Position numbers and translations under genes: made by a program
Notes under the pieces: model-generated
What the model saw: only the letters and a program-made list of their open reading frames with translations
Database searches by the model: none
What the model was told of the DNA's origin: nothing
Assembly: GCF_000648615.1 (NCBI RefSeq)
Contig: NZ_JFZC01000033.1
Coordinates: forward strand, 1 to 51,844
DNA from: Sporolactobacillus terrae DSM 11697
Lineage (GTDB): Bacteria; Bacillota; Bacilli; Bacillales; Sporolactobacillaceae
Reading direction: 5' to 3'
Length of the DNA: 51,844 nucleotides
Shown: in pieces, positions 36,213 through 45,897 of the stretch
How the letters are laid out: the number at the start of each line of letters is the position of its first letter
Numbering within the stretch: the first letter of the stretch is position 1

Positions 36213-36235
36213 TATGCAGGCCTTTCCCTTTTTGG

Positions 36236-38665
36236 TTATTTTGCAACGATATTGACCAATTTATCTGGTACAGCAATCACTTTTTTCACGGATTTGCCCT
36301 TGAGACGTTCTTTAATCCGTTCGTCATTCAATGCAATTTCTTGAAGACGTTCACGCGCAATCCCTTTATCAACTTGGAACCGTGTACGGATCTTTCCGTT
36401 CACCTGAACGATGATCTCAACTTTATCTTCGACCAATTTTTTCACATCGAACGACGGCCACGATGATGTTTCAATCGACTCTTCATGACCAAGCAGCGAC
36501 CAAATCTCTTCACTGATGTGGGGTGCGATCGGTGAAAGCAGCTTGATAAATCCTTCTGCCATCGATGCAGGAATCGTCTCTTGTTTGTACGCTTCGTTAA
36601 TGAAGGTCATCAATTGCGCAATGCCGGTATTGAAGTGCATGATTTCATAGTCTTCCGTTACCTTTTTCACGGTCTGATGGTACACTTTCTCAAAAGCCTC
36701 GTCGGTTGAACCATTTTGCGTGATCTGATCAGCCAAACCACCCTCTGGGCTCACAAACAGTCTCCAGATACGATCAAGAAAACGGCGCGCACCGTCAATC
36801 CCTTTTTCAGACCAAGCAACGGCAGCATCAATCGGTCCCATGAACATTTCATAAAGACGCAGCGTGTCTGCGCCATGCGAGCCTACAATTTCATCTGGAT
36901 TTACAACATTCCCTTTGGATTTACTCATCTTTTCATGATTGCCGCCAAGAATCATTCCTTGGTTGACCAGCTTCTGGAACGGTTCTTTTGTCGGAACAAC
37001 GCCAAGATCATAAAGTGCTTTATGCCAGAAGCGCGCATACAGCAAGTGCAGGACGGCATGTTCTGCACCGCCGACGTACAGATCAACGGACATCCACCGT
37101 TTCAACTTTTCTGGATCCGCAAGTTTCTCGGAATTATGCGGATCGATATAGCGAAGAAAGTACCAGCTGCTGCCTGCCCATTGAGGCATCGTATTGGTTT
37201 CACGGCGTCCTTTCATCCCGGTTTCCGGATCAATGACATTTATCCATTCTGTGTCATTTGCAAGCGGTGATTCACCCGTTCCGGATGGCTGGATGTTTTC
37301 AGTTTTCGGCAGACGAAGCGGCAGTTCTTCTTCCGGAACCGCTTTGAGCGATCCGTCCTCCATATGAATGATCGGGATGGGTTCGCCCCAATAACGCTGA
37401 CGGCTGAACAGCCAGTCACGCAGACGATACGTAATTTTACGATTTCCGACTTTATGTGCTTCAAGCCAATCGATCATTTTCGTAATCGCTTCTTTTTTGC
37501 CTAATCCATTGAGAAATTCCGAATGAACATGCTTACCCTCACCGGTGTATGCTTCTTTCGACAGATCGCCGCCGGCAACCACTTCAATGATCGGCAGGTG
37601 GAATTTGGTTGCGAATTCATAGTCGCGGTCGTCATGACCAGGAACTGCCATAATTGCACCGGAGCCGTACGTGATCAGAACGTAATCGGCGATCCAGATC
37701 GGCACTTTTTTACCATTGACCGGGTTAATCGCATACGCACCGGTAAAAGCACCTGTTTTTGTTTTTGCAAGATCGGTACGTTCAAGATCGCTCTTAGCGG
37801 CCACTTCTGCGCGGTAGCGATCAATGCTTTCCTTTTGTTCCGGAGTGACAATTTTGTCAACGAGTTTGTGTTCGGGAGCAAGAACCATATAGGTCGCGCC
37901 AAACAGCGTATCCGGACGAGTGGTAAAGACGGTTACTTTTTCATCACCATGACCCTCAATTTGGAATTGAACCTCTGCACCTTCAGAACGCCCGATCCAG
38001 TTGCGCTGCATTTCTTTAATGCTCTCCGGCCAATCCAAATCTTCAAGGTCACTAAGCAGACGATCCGCGTAAGCGGTGATCTTAAGCATCCACTGCTTCA
38101 TCGGCTTGCGGACAACCGGGAAGCCGCCGCGTTCACTTTTTCCATCAATGACCTCTTCATTTGCAAGTACCGTTCCAAGTGCCGGACACCAATTTACCGG
38201 TACTTCGGCAATGTAGGCGAGTCCTTTTTTGTAAAGCTGCAGAAAGATCCATTGCGTCCATCGATAATACTGCGGATCTGTCGTATTGATTTCACGATTC
38301 CAGTCGTACGAGAACCCGAGTGATTTAATCTGCCTCTTGAATGTAGCAATATTTTTCTTGGTGAATTCGCCAGGATCGTTGCCCGTATCAAGCGCATATT
38401 GTTCGGCCGGAAGTCCGAAGGCATCCCAACCCATCGGATGCAGCACTTCAAAGCCTTGCATCCGTTTCATCCGTGCCATAATATCCGTTGCTGTATACCC
38501 TTCCGGATGACCGACATGCAGTCCCTTTCCTGATGGATAAGGAAACATATCCAAAACATAATATTTCGGTTTATCCGATGCATCATCTGTACGAAACGTT
38601 TGATGCTCATCCCAGAATTTTTGCCATTTTGCTTCAATTTTTCGGTGATCAAATGCCATTGCCAT
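36236..38665 (-). CDS. leuS: Leucyl-tRNA synthetase
   Basis: An 809-residue class Ia synthetase that charges tRNA-Leu. HIGH motif H50-V-G-H53, zinc/editing region, CP1 editing domain ([29 protein letters not shown]), the RYWGEPIPI block and KMSKS in [15 protein letters not shown], followed by the anticodon and C-terminal domains. Length is normal for bacteria. ATG 38665 is eight bases after AGGAGG; an ATG two codons later is less well spaced. Transcription is controlled by the T-box upstream. Confidence 0.98.
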   Translation of the reverse strand: MAMAFDHRKIEAKWQKFWDEHQTFRTDDASDKPKYYVLDMFPYPSGKGLHVGHPEGYTATDIMARMKRMQGFEVLHPMGWDAFGLPAEQYALDTGNDPGEFTKKNIATFKRQIKSLGFSYDWNREINTTDPQYYRWTQWIFLQLYKKGLAYIAEVPVNWCPALGTVLANEEVIDGKSERGGFPVVRKPMKQWMLKITAYADRLLSDLEDLDWPESIKEMQRNWIGRSEGAEVQFQIEGHGDEKVTVFTTRPDTLFGATYMVLAPEHKLVDKIVTPEQKESIDRYRAEVAAKSDLERTDLAKTKTGAFTGAYAINPVNGKKVPIWIADYVLITYGSGAIMAVPGHDDRDYEFATKFHLPIIEVVAGGDLSKEAYTGEGKHVHSEFLNGLGKKEAITKMIDWLEAHKVGNRKITYRLRDWLFSRQRYWGEPIPIIHMEDGSLKAVPEEELPLRLPKTENIQPSGTGESPLANDTEWINVIDPETGMKGRRETNTMPQWAGSSWYFLRYIDPHNSEKLADPEKLKRWMSVDLYVGGAEHAVLHLLYARFWHKALYDLGVVPTKEPFQKLVNQGMILGGNHEKMSKSKGNVVNPDEIVGSHGADTLRLYEMFMGPIDAAVAWSEKGIDGARRFLDRIWRLFVSPEGGLADQITQNGSTDEAFEKVYHQTVKKVTEDYEIMHFNTGIAQLMTFINEAYKQETIPASMAEGFIKLLSPIAPHISEEIWSLLGHEESIETSSWPSFDVKKLVEDKVEIIVQVNGKIRTRFQVDKGIARERLQEIALNDERIKERLKGKSVKKVIAVPDKLVNIVAK

Positions 38666-38715
38666 GGCGATTTCCTCCTTTTTAATCCTGCATCGTCAAA
38701 ATAGATTGTGAAATA

Positions 38716-38995
38716 CAGAAAAACCTCTCGCCCCAACAGTTTGTCAGGGACGAGAGGTTGATGACTTGTTTTATTCCCGCGGTACCACCCAGATTAGCAT
38801 GAGACTTCAGCCGTCATCACGCTCGCTTAATCCCTGTAACGCGGGCTGCGTCGGGATACCCAATGATGGGCAGTCCCGCACCTCCGAAGCGAGTTCGTCT
38901 GCTTACCGTATCGGCTCACACCAAGCGCCGACTCTCTGAAAACCGCTCACAGGCTACTTTTCTTCATCATCAGTAGTCGTTCATTTTAGGTTGTG
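38716..38995 (-). promoter_or_regulatory. Leucine T-box riboswitch
   Basis: On the minus strand the T-box sequence TGGGTGGTACCGCGG is complete (38777-38791). Stem I begins AGAGAGTCGG with a GGTGTGAGCC loop, and the specifier loop reads GAACTCGC, giving CTC, a leucine codon. The terminator (CCTCTCG/CGAGAGG, about 38723-38758, then TTTTTC) lies before leuS. Uncharged tRNA-Leu should favour the antiterminator and raise leuS expression. Confidence 0.95.
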
Positions 38996-39000
38996 TATTT

Positions 39001-39029
39001 ATTTTATTGATATTGCAATCAGATGTCAA
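39001..39029 (-). promoter_or_regulatory. Sigma-A promoter of the leuS T-box transcript
   Basis: TTGACA (39024-39029), exactly 17 bases, TAAAAT (39001-39006) on the minus strand, just before stem I. Confidence 0.92.
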
Positions 39030-39185
39030 CTCAGGTCGGAAAAAAGTTGATCTTTGAAGTTGTTTTAATGGAATCACTGAGAAAAGTGATGGGATTCTGC
39101 AGACAGGCGCAGTCGGTGTAACGGCTTTATGTTTCAGCGAATGTTTGCTAGAATGTGCCATAGGTTAGTGAAGGGAGTACGTGAA

Positions 39186-40154
39186 ATGGCGGAACAAAAA
39201 TGGCCGGCTCATTATGGGCCGGATAAAAGGTACTATACATGGAATACCTATTTAAGGGACAAGTTCGGAAGCAAAGTATTTAAAGTGCCGCTTGACGGAG
39301 GATTCGACTGCCCGAATCGCGACGGAAAAGTTGCCTGGGGCGGCTGTACCTTTTGCAGTCAAAAAGGTTCGGGTGATTTTGCAGGGAACCGCAAGGACAG
39401 TCTCGCCACTCAGTTCAAAACCATTAAAGAACAAATGAAAACAAAATGGCCGCATGCCGACAAATACATCGGCTATTTTCAAGCCTTCACAAATACTTAT
39501 GCACCGATTGACGTGCTTCGTGAAAGTTACGAAACGGTTTTGGAACAAGAAGGCGTTGTCGGCTTGTCGATCGCCACTCGCCCCGACTGTCTGCCTGACG
39601 ATGTGGTCGCCTACCTTGCCGAATTAAACGCGCGCACATTCTTGTGGCTGGAACTGGGCCTGCAAACCGTTCACGACGAAACCGGACGTCTAATCAACCG
39701 TGCACATGATTATGACTGCTTTGTCGAAGGCGTTGCGAAACTGCGCAAACACAACATTCCCGTTTGTGTTCATATCATTGACGGATTGCCAAGGGAAACA
39801 CCGGCGATGATGCTTGAGACCGCGAAAGCTGTGGCAAAGCTTGACGTTCAAGGCATCAAGATCCATCTGCTTCACCTTCTGAAAAAAACGGCAATGGTCA
39901 AGCAATACGAAAAAGGCATGCTCCAATTTCTCGATTTCAATACATATGTTCAGCTTGTTTGCGACCAGTTGGAAATCCTGCCCGCAAATATGATCATTCA
40001 TCGTTTGACCGGAGATGGGCCGGCAGACTTAATGATCGGTCCGATGTGGAGTCTGAACAAATGGGAAGTTCTCGATGCCATCGACGACGAATTAAAACGA
40101 CGCGACAGTTGGCAAGGTAAATTTGCCGAAATACCACTGCAAAATCAGGATTAA
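39186..40154 (+). CDS. ytqA: YtqA: radical SAM protein (TIGR01212 family)
   Basis: A 322-residue radical SAM enzyme. The 4Fe-4S cysteines are C42, C54 and C57 in FDCPNRDG-x-GGCTFCS, an unusual wide first spacing typical of this family. YFQAFTNTYAP, TRPDCLPDD, LELGLQTVHDETGRLINRAH and HIIDGLPRET follow. In B. subtilis ytqA lies next to ytqB and has been linked to the mnm5s2U wobble modification of tRNA; here no ytqB follows. ATG 39186 follows AAGGGAG. Its stop overlaps that of the converging ytpB. Confidence 0.92.
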   Translation: MAEQKWPAHYGPDKRYYTWNTYLRDKFGSKVFKVPLDGGFDCPNRDGKVAWGGCTFCSQKGSGDFAGNRKDSLATQFKTIKEQMKTKWPHADKYIGYFQAFTNTYAPIDVLRESYETVLEQEGVVGLSIATRPDCLPDDVVAYLAELNARTFLWLELGLQTVHDETGRLINRAHDYDCFVEGVAKLRKHNIPVCVHIIDGLPRETPAMMLETAKAVAKLDVQGIKIHLLHLLKKTAMVKQYEKGMLQFLDFNTYVQLVCDQLEILPANMIIHRLTGDGPADLMIGPMWSLNKWEVLDAIDDELKRRDSWQGKFAEIPLQNQD

Positions 40155-41218
40155 ATACTTTGCCTGATTCTACGGTACAGCCATCCGTTAACAAAGAAAA
40201 ACAAACCGCTGCCACCCGATTTGCGAATCAATTTGCGAGCTAGAACGCGTACATTGCGCTGTTTGGCAACCTTGCGATCGGCGAGGTAAATACCAAGCAG
40301 CCCGCGGTTGATCATCTTGTGGAAGTTCTTGTCCGGCATCGTGTCAATCGCTGCATCTGCTTCCTCGATAAAATGTTTTAAACGATCCATCATCGCTTGA
40401 TCATTCGGATAATAGAAGCAAAAATTCAGATCGCCTTCGATCCGATCCTCTTCTTGATCGACAAAATAATCCATTAAAATATGAAGGCCTTGAACCCAAG
40501 GAAAATAGCTGTCCTTGATCTTTCCGACAAGCAGCCTCATTTCATCACCGCGTGCCGCTGCATAGGAAACAATGCAAAAAATCCCCAAAGTTGATCCGGA
40601 ACACGCAGCAAATTCATACCAGCTCATCTCAGGCAGATGAGCTTTATTTTTTTGAAACCATTCCATCAGCCTAGGTACGCGCTGATCGCGAACGACATGC
40701 TTATGGACTTGCAGATCACAATAAAAACCAGCAAGTTCATGGAGTGCCGGTTGAATGATCTTCAGTGTGGTCAGTTCCGACAGTACCTTCTGACAGGTTT
40801 GAACTAACGCTTCCAAATAGCCTCCATCCTGCTGCTGGCTGCGGCAGCGATAATAATTTTCAGGCCTCGCGTCCGGCGTCAAGGCATGCAGCATCGACCG
40901 GTGTAAACAGCGAAAATCTTCAGGGTCAAGTGACGTGCTGCGATCGCATAGATTGTCCAAATAATCACTAATCGTTTGATAAGCGACGATAAATGCAATA
41001 ACCTCTTTTCGCCTGTCTTCAGCAATTAAGCTATAGATTGCACCACCTTCACAATGGAAGGTCTTGGATTCAATACTGGACAGTGCCTGTTTGCGCAGTT
41101 CCGGGTCAGGAATTTTGGATGCCTTTTCCTTCCACCTTTTTAGTTCACGATGGACCTCAGGAAGCACTTTTGTGTAGATTTCTGCCATCAATTTCAATGG
41201 CCGTGATGGTACCGTCAT
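40151..41218 (-). CDS. ytpB: YtpB: tetraprenyl-beta-curcumene synthase (DUF2600)
   Basis: A 355-residue DUF2600 protein. In B. subtilis YtpB cyclises tetraprenyl (C35) diphosphate to tetraprenyl-beta-curcumene, a precursor of sesquarterpenes found in spores. An Asp-rich motif D85-Y-L-D-N89 in SDYLDNLCDR is the likely metal-diphosphate site. The family block EGGAIYSLIA and the C-terminal FIEEADAAIDTMPDKNFHKM are present. ATG 41218 is six bases after GGAGGG; the ATG at 41224 touches that site. No squalene-hopene cyclase partner is in the window. Confidence 0.92.
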   Translation of the reverse strand: MTVPSRPLKLMAEIYTKVLPEVHRELKRWKEKASKIPDPELRKQALSSIESKTFHCEGGAIYSLIAEDRRKEVIAFIVAYQTISDYLDNLCDRSTSLDPEDFRCLHRSMLHALTPDARPENYYRCRSQQQDGGYLEALVQTCQKVLSELTTLKIIQPALHELAGFYCDLQVHKHVVRDQRVPRLMEWFQKNKAHLPEMSWYEFAACSGSTLGIFCIVSYAAARGDEMRLLVGKIKDSYFPWVQGLHILMDYFVDQEEDRIEGDLNFCFYYPNDQAMMDRLKHFIEEADAAIDTMPDKNFHKMINRGLLGIYLADRKVAKQRNVRVLARKLIRKSGGSGLFFFVNGWLYRRIRQSI

Positions 41219-41318
41219 CAACATCCCTCCAATAAATACATGCGGAGCATTGTTCGTGCTGCCGATCACATATCTATCAATTATTATAGCAAACGATAAA
41301 TCAATCTATGCGGGTTCA

Positions 41319-41356
41319 AAAACAAAAAGCTTTTCACACCCAGAGGTATGAAAAGC
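41319..41356 (-). terminator. Terminator of metK
   Basis: GCTTTTCA and TGAAAAGC arms, then TTTTTGTTTTT on the minus strand, 18 bases after the metK stop. Confidence 0.9.
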
Positions 41357-41373
41357 AATAGAACAAAGATCAA

Positions 41374-42594
41374 TTATTGGTTCTGTTCGCTCGCTTGGAT
41401 TTGCTGTTTCAGAATTTCAGCCTTGTCCGTATTTTCCCAAGGAAGCTCGATATCGGTACGACCAAAATGCCCGTACGCCGCCGTTTGTCGATAAATTGGC
41501 CGACGCAAGTCAAGCATTTCAATAATGCCTGCTGGACGAAGATCAAAATTACGGCGAATTAATTGAACGAGCTGCTCTTCAGTTGCTTTTCCGGTGCCAA
41601 ATGTGTCAACTGAGATGGACACCGGCTCTGCAACGCCAATCGCATAGGCAATTTGAATCTCGCATTTTTCAGCCAGGCCTGCTGCAACAATATTTTTTGC
41701 GACATACCTAGCGGCGTAAGAAGCCGAGCGATCTACTTTGGTTGCATCTTTTCCAGAGAATGCACCACCGCCGTGCCGTGCATAGCCGCCGTACGTATCG
41801 ACAATGATTTTACGCCCGGTTAAACCGGCATCTCCCTGAGGTCCGCCAATGACAAAACGTCCCGTTGGGTTGATGAAAAATTTCGTTCGATCATCAATTA
41901 ACCCGGTTGGGACGGTTGGGTCAATCACATGACGATGCAAATCGTTCTTTATTTGTTCTTCTGTCGCTTCCGGATCGTGCTGAGCAGAAATAACGATCGT
42001 ATCGATGCGCTCCGGATGCCCCTCTTCATCATACTCAACGGTAACCTGTGTTTTGCCGTCCGGACGAAGATAGCCAATCGTGCCATCTTTGCGAACATCG
42101 GATAGACGTTTCGCCAGCTTGTGAGCGAGCGCAATCGGAAGCGGCATCAATTCAGGGGTTTCGTTAACCGCAAAGCCGAACATTAACCCTTGATCACCGG
42201 CACCAATTGCTTCGATCTGATCCTCAGTCATCGTTCCTTCTCGTGCTTCAAGCGCTTGATTCACGCCTTGAGCAATATCCGCGGACTGTTCCTCAATCGA
42301 GGTCAGAATCGCGCAGTTTGATGCGTCGAAACCATATTTCGCGTTTGTATAGCCAATTTCCTGGATAGTATGGCGGACCACTTTTGGAATATCAACATAA
42401 GTTGATGTAGATATTTCACCCGTTACAAGAACCAGCCCAGTATTGACAACGGTTTCGCAGGCAACCCGCGCATTTGGATCGCCTTTCAGCAATTCATCAA
42501 GAATTGCGTCGGATATTTGATCGCAGATTTTATCCGGATGACCTTCCGTTACCGATTCGGAAGTAAATAATCGTCTTGAATACTTTTTTGTCAC
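41374..42594 (-). CDS. metK: MetK: S-adenosylmethionine synthetase
   Basis: A 406-residue enzyme making SAM from methionine and ATP. The diagnostic motifs are all there: [31 protein letters not shown] and [17 protein letters not shown]. The start is GTG 42594, eight bases after AGGGTGA; no in-frame ATG is near. It is governed by a SAM-I riboswitch, so its product represses it, and is divergent from pckA, as in B. subtilis. Confidence 0.98.
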   Translation of the reverse strand: MTKKYSRRLFTSESVTEGHPDKICDQISDAILDELLKGDPNARVACETVVNTGLVLVTGEISTSTYVDIPKVVRHTIQEIGYTNAKYGFDASNCAILTSIEEQSADIAQGVNQALEAREGTMTEDQIEAIGAGDQGLMFGFAVNETPELMPLPIALAHKLAKRLSDVRKDGTIGYLRPDGKTQVTVEYDEEGHPERIDTIVISAQHDPEATEEQIKNDLHRHVIDPTVPTGLIDDRTKFFINPTGRFVIGGPQGDAGLTGRKIIVDTYGGYARHGGGAFSGKDATKVDRSASYAARYVAKNIVAAGLAEKCEIQIAYAIGVAEPVSISVDTFGTGKATEEQLVQLIRRNFDLRPAGIIEMLDLRRPIYRQTAAYGHFGRTDIELPWENTDKAEILKQQIQASEQNQ

Positions 42595-42677
42595 AGTACT
42601 TCACCCTGCCTTTCAAACATTATATACAAAATGGTGTCAACGGTACCCGATCCCTCTGCTTTTGTTTTCAAGGCATG

Positions 42678-42856
42678 AAAAAAGCCTACTCCAATTAAAG
42701 GATAGGCCGATTCTTATCGCGCGCCTCTTATTATCAGAATAAAGAGAAGATCTTCCTCGTTATTCTGCAGGTTAGCACCGTGCCGTATTCGACCGGTTGC
42801 CGGGCTTCATCGGGCCTGTCCCTCTGCCTACTCGGAATAAGAGCAGCCGTATTTGA
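42678..42856 (-). promoter_or_regulatory. SAM-I (S-box) riboswitch of metK
   Basis: On the minus strand the S-box core is complete: a P1 arm CTCTTAT, the run AGGGACAGGCCCGATGAAGC, CCCGGCAACCGG and GGTGCTAAcctGCAG, closing with ATAAGAG. A terminator stem GCCTA(TCC)/(GGA)GTAGGC with TTTTTTC lies at about 42678-42707. SAM binding should promote termination before metK. Confidence 0.96.
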
Positions 42857-42861
42857 TACCT

Positions 42862-42890
42862 ATCATAACTTAGGGAATTAAAACTGTCAA
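42862..42890 (-). promoter_or_regulatory. Sigma-A promoter of metK
   Basis: TTGACA (42885-42890), 17 bases, TATGAT (42862-42867) on the minus strand, directly before the riboswitch. Confidence 0.92.
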
Positions 42891-43007
42891 CGCATTTTGA
42901 AAAGCAAAAAAGTGAAATTAAACCTAAGAATCCGCTCGATTTATGTCCTTAGATTTGTCTTGCGGAATACGGAGGGAGTCGTTAGAATAAAAGTATAGCC
43001 TAATCAC

Positions 43008-43013
43008 TATAAT
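43008..43013 (+). promoter_or_regulatory. -10 box of pckA
   Basis: Consensus TATAAT about 45 bases before pckA. The -35 region (GAATAA) is weak, which would suit a promoter that is repressed or needs help, as pckA is in B. subtilis. Confidence 0.5.
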
Positions 43014-43058
43014 GTGTGATACAAAGACGACGATCTTGTCAAAGGAAGGAATGTTAAA

Positions 43059-44645
43059 ATGAATGATGCGTCTTTAGAAAATCCTGTCGCTAAATTGCTC
43101 CATACTGGGCAGATGCATGTTAATTTGCCCGTTCCTGAATTGATTGAACATGCGCTTCGAAAAAATGAAGGGGTATTATTAACCAACGGTGCACTTGCCG
43201 TATCGACCGGAAAATACACGGGCAGATCACCAAAAGACCGCTTTATTGTCAGTGACGACCAAACACAGGAACGAGTCGATTGGCAACGTAATCAGCAGAT
43301 AAATGAAACCGCTTTCACAAAACTGCGTCATAAGCTTGCCGATTATTTAAACACACGCGAAGAAAGCTATGTTTTTCGCGGTTTTATTGGCGCTGCGCAC
43401 AAGCACCGTCTGGCAATCCAAGTTGTCAATGAGTATGCTTGGCAGAACCTGTTCAGCCGGCAATTGTTTATCGAGCCGTCTGAAGAAGAGTTGGAGAGCC
43501 ATCATCCGGATTTCACCATCCTTTCAGCTCCGGGATTTAAAGCCGATCCTGCAGTTGACGGCACGCGCTCCGAAGCATTTATTATTCTCTCAATGAAGCA
43601 CCGTACCATCCTCATCGGGGGCACCGAGTATGCCGGTGAGATCAAAAAATCACTCTTCACCGTCATGAACTTCCTGCTTCCGCAAAAAGGAATTCTGCCG
43701 ATGCACTGTTCCGCCAATCAAGGACAAAACGGAAAATCGGCACTGTTCTTCGGCTTATCCGGTACCGGAAAAACGACCTTATCCAACGCATCAGGAAGAC
43801 CATTAATCGGTGACGATGAGCACGGCTGGTCAAGTGAAGGAATCTTCAATTTTGAAGGCGGCTGTTATGCAAAAGCCATTCGTCTGTCGCCTAAAAAAGA
43901 ACCGCAAATCTACAACAGTATCAAATTTGGTACCGTACTTGAAAATGTCGCCTTTTCCGATAAAAGTCGGCTGCCCGATTACGCTTCTGCGCAGCGGACC
44001 GAGAATACACGTGCCGCTTTTTCCTTGCAAAACGTTGCCGGTGCGAAACACCCCAGTGTCGGTGGACATCCGTCAGCGATCATTTTTCTGACCGCCGATG
44101 CATTCGGTGTGCTTCCGCCGGTCAGCATTCTTTCTCCCGAACAGGCCATGTATTATTTTCTATCCGGTTATACAAGCAAACTGGCAGGTACCGAACGGGG
44201 CGTAACCGCTCCAGAAAAAACATTTTCAACCTGTTTCGGTGCCCCTTTCATGCCGCTTCCAGCGCCTTGTTACGCGGATCTTCTGGGTCAGCTGATGCAC
44301 AAGCATAATGTAAGCGCTTATCTAATCAATACCGGTTGGACCGGTGGACCGTACGGGATCGGCAAACGCATCCGCCTTTCCGATACACGAACAATCGTTC
44401 AGTCTGCTTTAGATGGGCAACTGAACAATGTCGCCTGTTTAACTGATCCGATCTTTCAACTGCGGATCCCAACAACTTGTCCCGGAATTTCCAATCCCAT
44501 CCTGCTTCCTTGGAAAACATGGGCGAACCAAACCGATTATCGACAAGCCGCAAATCAGTTGGCACATGCTTTTCATGCGAACTTTAAACAATTTGCCGCA
44601 CAAACGTCCGAACGGATTCGCTGCGCCGGTCCGGCATTGCGGTGA
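43059..44645 (+). CDS. pckA: PckA: ATP-dependent phosphoenolpyruvate carboxykinase
   Basis: A 528-residue gluconeogenic enzyme turning oxaloacetate plus ATP into PEP, CO2 and ADP. It has TGKYTGRSPKDRFIV near the N-terminus, GGTEYAGEIKKSLFTVMN, the kinase-1a P-loop GLSGTGKTTLS, the metal site LIGDDEHGWS and the C-terminal NTGWTGGPYGIGKRI. The first ATG follows AAGGAAGGAA. Function fits with CcpA-region carbon control; in B. subtilis CcpN represses pckA on glucose. Confidence 0.97.
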   Translation: MNDASLENPVAKLLHTGQMHVNLPVPELIEHALRKNEGVLLTNGALAVSTGKYTGRSPKDRFIVSDDQTQERVDWQRNQQINETAFTKLRHKLADYLNTREESYVFRGFIGAAHKHRLAIQVVNEYAWQNLFSRQLFIEPSEEELESHHPDFTILSAPGFKADPAVDGTRSEAFIILSMKHRTILIGGTEYAGEIKKSLFTVMNFLLPQKGILPMHCSANQGQNGKSALFFGLSGTGKTTLSNASGRPLIGDDEHGWSSEGIFNFEGGCYAKAIRLSPKKEPQIYNSIKFGTVLENVAFSDKSRLPDYASAQRTENTRAAFSLQNVAGAKHPSVGGHPSAIIFLTADAFGVLPPVSILSPEQAMYYFLSGYTSKLAGTERGVTAPEKTFSTCFGAPFMPLPAPCYADLLGQLMHKHNVSAYLINTGWTGGPYGIGKRIRLSDTRTIVQSALDGQLNNVACLTDPIFQLRIPTTCPGISNPILLPWKTWANQTDYRQAANQLAHAFHANFKQFAAQTSERIRCAGPALR

Positions 44646-44719
44646 TATTGCCTGCTTGACTGAAACGGAGCAGCAGTCTCATCCCCTTATATCGCTTCAT
44701 CTTCTTACAGGAATCATTT

Positions 44720-44768
44720 AAAAAGCAGGCGTCTCACAGTCCAAGCGGACTTTGGGGCGCCTGCTTTA
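44720..44768. terminator. Bidirectional terminator between pckA and ytkD
   Basis: AAAGCAGGCG and CGCCTGCTTT form a long stem with an inner AGTCC/GGACT pair. T runs follow on both strands, so it can serve both converging genes. Confidence 0.85.
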
Positions 44769-44783
44769 TCCATTGAAACCGCT

Positions 44784-45278
44784 TCACACAGTCACTGGAA
44801 GCCATTCTTTTTGCCGTACGGCGTTTAACGCATCAATGAAAACCCGATCTTTCATGATGAAACTAAATTGTTTCTCGTCTTTGATCGAATTCGGAAATGA
44901 GCGGATCAATTTCGGCCCATCCGTTTCCAGATAGTCCTTTTTGAATTCCATCCGATCAATTTCAGCAAAATAGATATTTTTAATGATCCGTTCTGCTTGC
45001 TGTTCAACTTGATATTGACCGATAAAAAAGAGTTTCGCCACATGAGCGCCTGTCTCTTCAAAAACCTCCCGCCGCGCGGCTTCTTCCGGCCGCTCTCCAG
45101 GATCGACCTTTCCTCCTGGAAATTCCAACCCACGTTTTGAATGTCTTGTCAACAGCCACTGGTGATTAAAGCGGCAAACCACCCATACATGTCTGGGATC
45201 CTTTGAAAAGGGTTCTGCTAAAAATGCCAGTGTCACTTTATTTCCATAAAAATCAGGAAAGATACGTTGTTTGCCCAC
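44784..45278 (-). CDS. ytkD: YtkD: Nudix hydrolase, 8-oxo-dGTPase type
   Basis: A 164-residue Nudix enzyme. The Nudix box at 55-77 runs GGKVDPGERPEEAARREV and FEETG, with all catalytic glutamates. B. subtilis YtkD (MutTA) hydrolyses 8-oxo-dGTP and other NTPs and protects growing and sporulating cells. The start is GTG 45278, ten bases after GGAGG. It lies between pckA and the small frame described next, a B. subtilis-like setting. Confidence 0.93.
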   Translation of the reverse strand: MGKQRIFPDFYGNKVTLAFLAEPFSKDPRHVWVVCRFNHQWLLTRHSKRGLEFPGGKVDPGERPEEAARREVFEETGAHVAKLFFIGQYQVEQQAERIIKNIYFAEIDRMEFKKDYLETDGPKLIRSFPNSIKDEKQFSFIMKDRVFIDALNAVRQKEWLPVTV

Positions 45279-45371
45279 CTGGCAGTCACCTCCGTATCAC
45301 CCTCTGTCCTTGCAGGTGATACCCCCTATTCTATCAAAAAAGTCACATGGCCTCTAAATGAAATTCCGAAC

Positions 45372-45635
45372 TCAACCAATCTCTTTGTGCATGCTCCTCT
45401 GATAATTGCTCCATTCGCGCTCCAGTTCAGACAGTGTCCATGCGTTGAGACGCTCTGTATCCGGCACAGCTGAATGATCCCTTAAAGCTTGAATCAACTG
45501 TTTTTTTCGATTTTCGACGGCTCTTCTCAGTTGGTTAACATGCATCATCAACGGACTCGCTTTCGGAAAACGGTTACATTTGTTTGCTGAAAGCGATCCT
45601 TCCTCCTTCCTTTTCTTATCGATTTTTGTGGTCAC
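45372..45635 (-). CDS. Small protein, weakly Spo0E-like
   Basis: An 87-codon frame if begun at GTG 45635; ATGs at 45548 and 45545 would give 57-58 residues, the usual size of Spo0E-family phosphatases. The C-terminal half has two predicted helices (VNQLRRAVENRKKQLIQAL and LSELEREWSNYQRSMH) that resemble the Spo0E hairpin, but the catalytic Asp of the SQELD motif would be Glu. The start is undecided: neither site has a good ribosome site. A cre-like site and a TATACT box lie upstream. Confidence 0.5.
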   Translation of the reverse strand: MTTKIDKKRKEEGSLSANKCNRFPKASPLMMHVNQLRRAVENRKKQLIQALRDHSAVPDTERLNAWTLSELEREWSNYQRSMHKEIG

Positions 45636-45688
45636 TCTTCCCGATTCCAGTATGCACCGAAGGCGTATTTTTAATCGCTAGTATACAA

Positions 45689-45703
45689 TAAAAGCGCTTA
45701 CAT
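45689..45703. promoter_or_regulatory. cre-like site upstream of the Spo0E-like frame
   Basis: On the minus strand ATGTAAGCGCTTTTA has the AAGCGCTT core of cre sites with one mismatch. It lies just upstream of a TATACT -10 box (minus strand), where CcpA binding would block RNA polymerase. Confidence 0.6.
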
Positions 45704-45874
45704 TGATACTATTTAGCCTAGGCATCCGCTCATTTTTCCTACATTGTGCGGGTTTATTTATTTTTTTAACAGGAAATAGGTTTATTTACCAATGAAAGCG
45801 GCAATAATAAGAATAACCCTAACCCCAATTCACTTTTTGATTTGTCCGCATCGTCATTGCGGATATTTTTCTGC

Positions 45875-45897
45875 AAAAAAAAAGCGCTGCTCGCGCT
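45875..45897 (-). terminator. Terminator of tagGH
   Basis: AGCGC-GAGCA-GCGCT is followed by nine T's on the minus strand, partly overlapping the tagH stop. The stem is short but the U run is long. Confidence 0.75.

Noticed and set aside
37523-38323. 266-codon open frame on the plus strand inside leuS
   Set aside because: It lies fully antisense to leuS, whose motifs are intact, and its sequence is cysteine-, histidine- and phenylalanine-rich as expected for an antisense shadow. No ribosome site.
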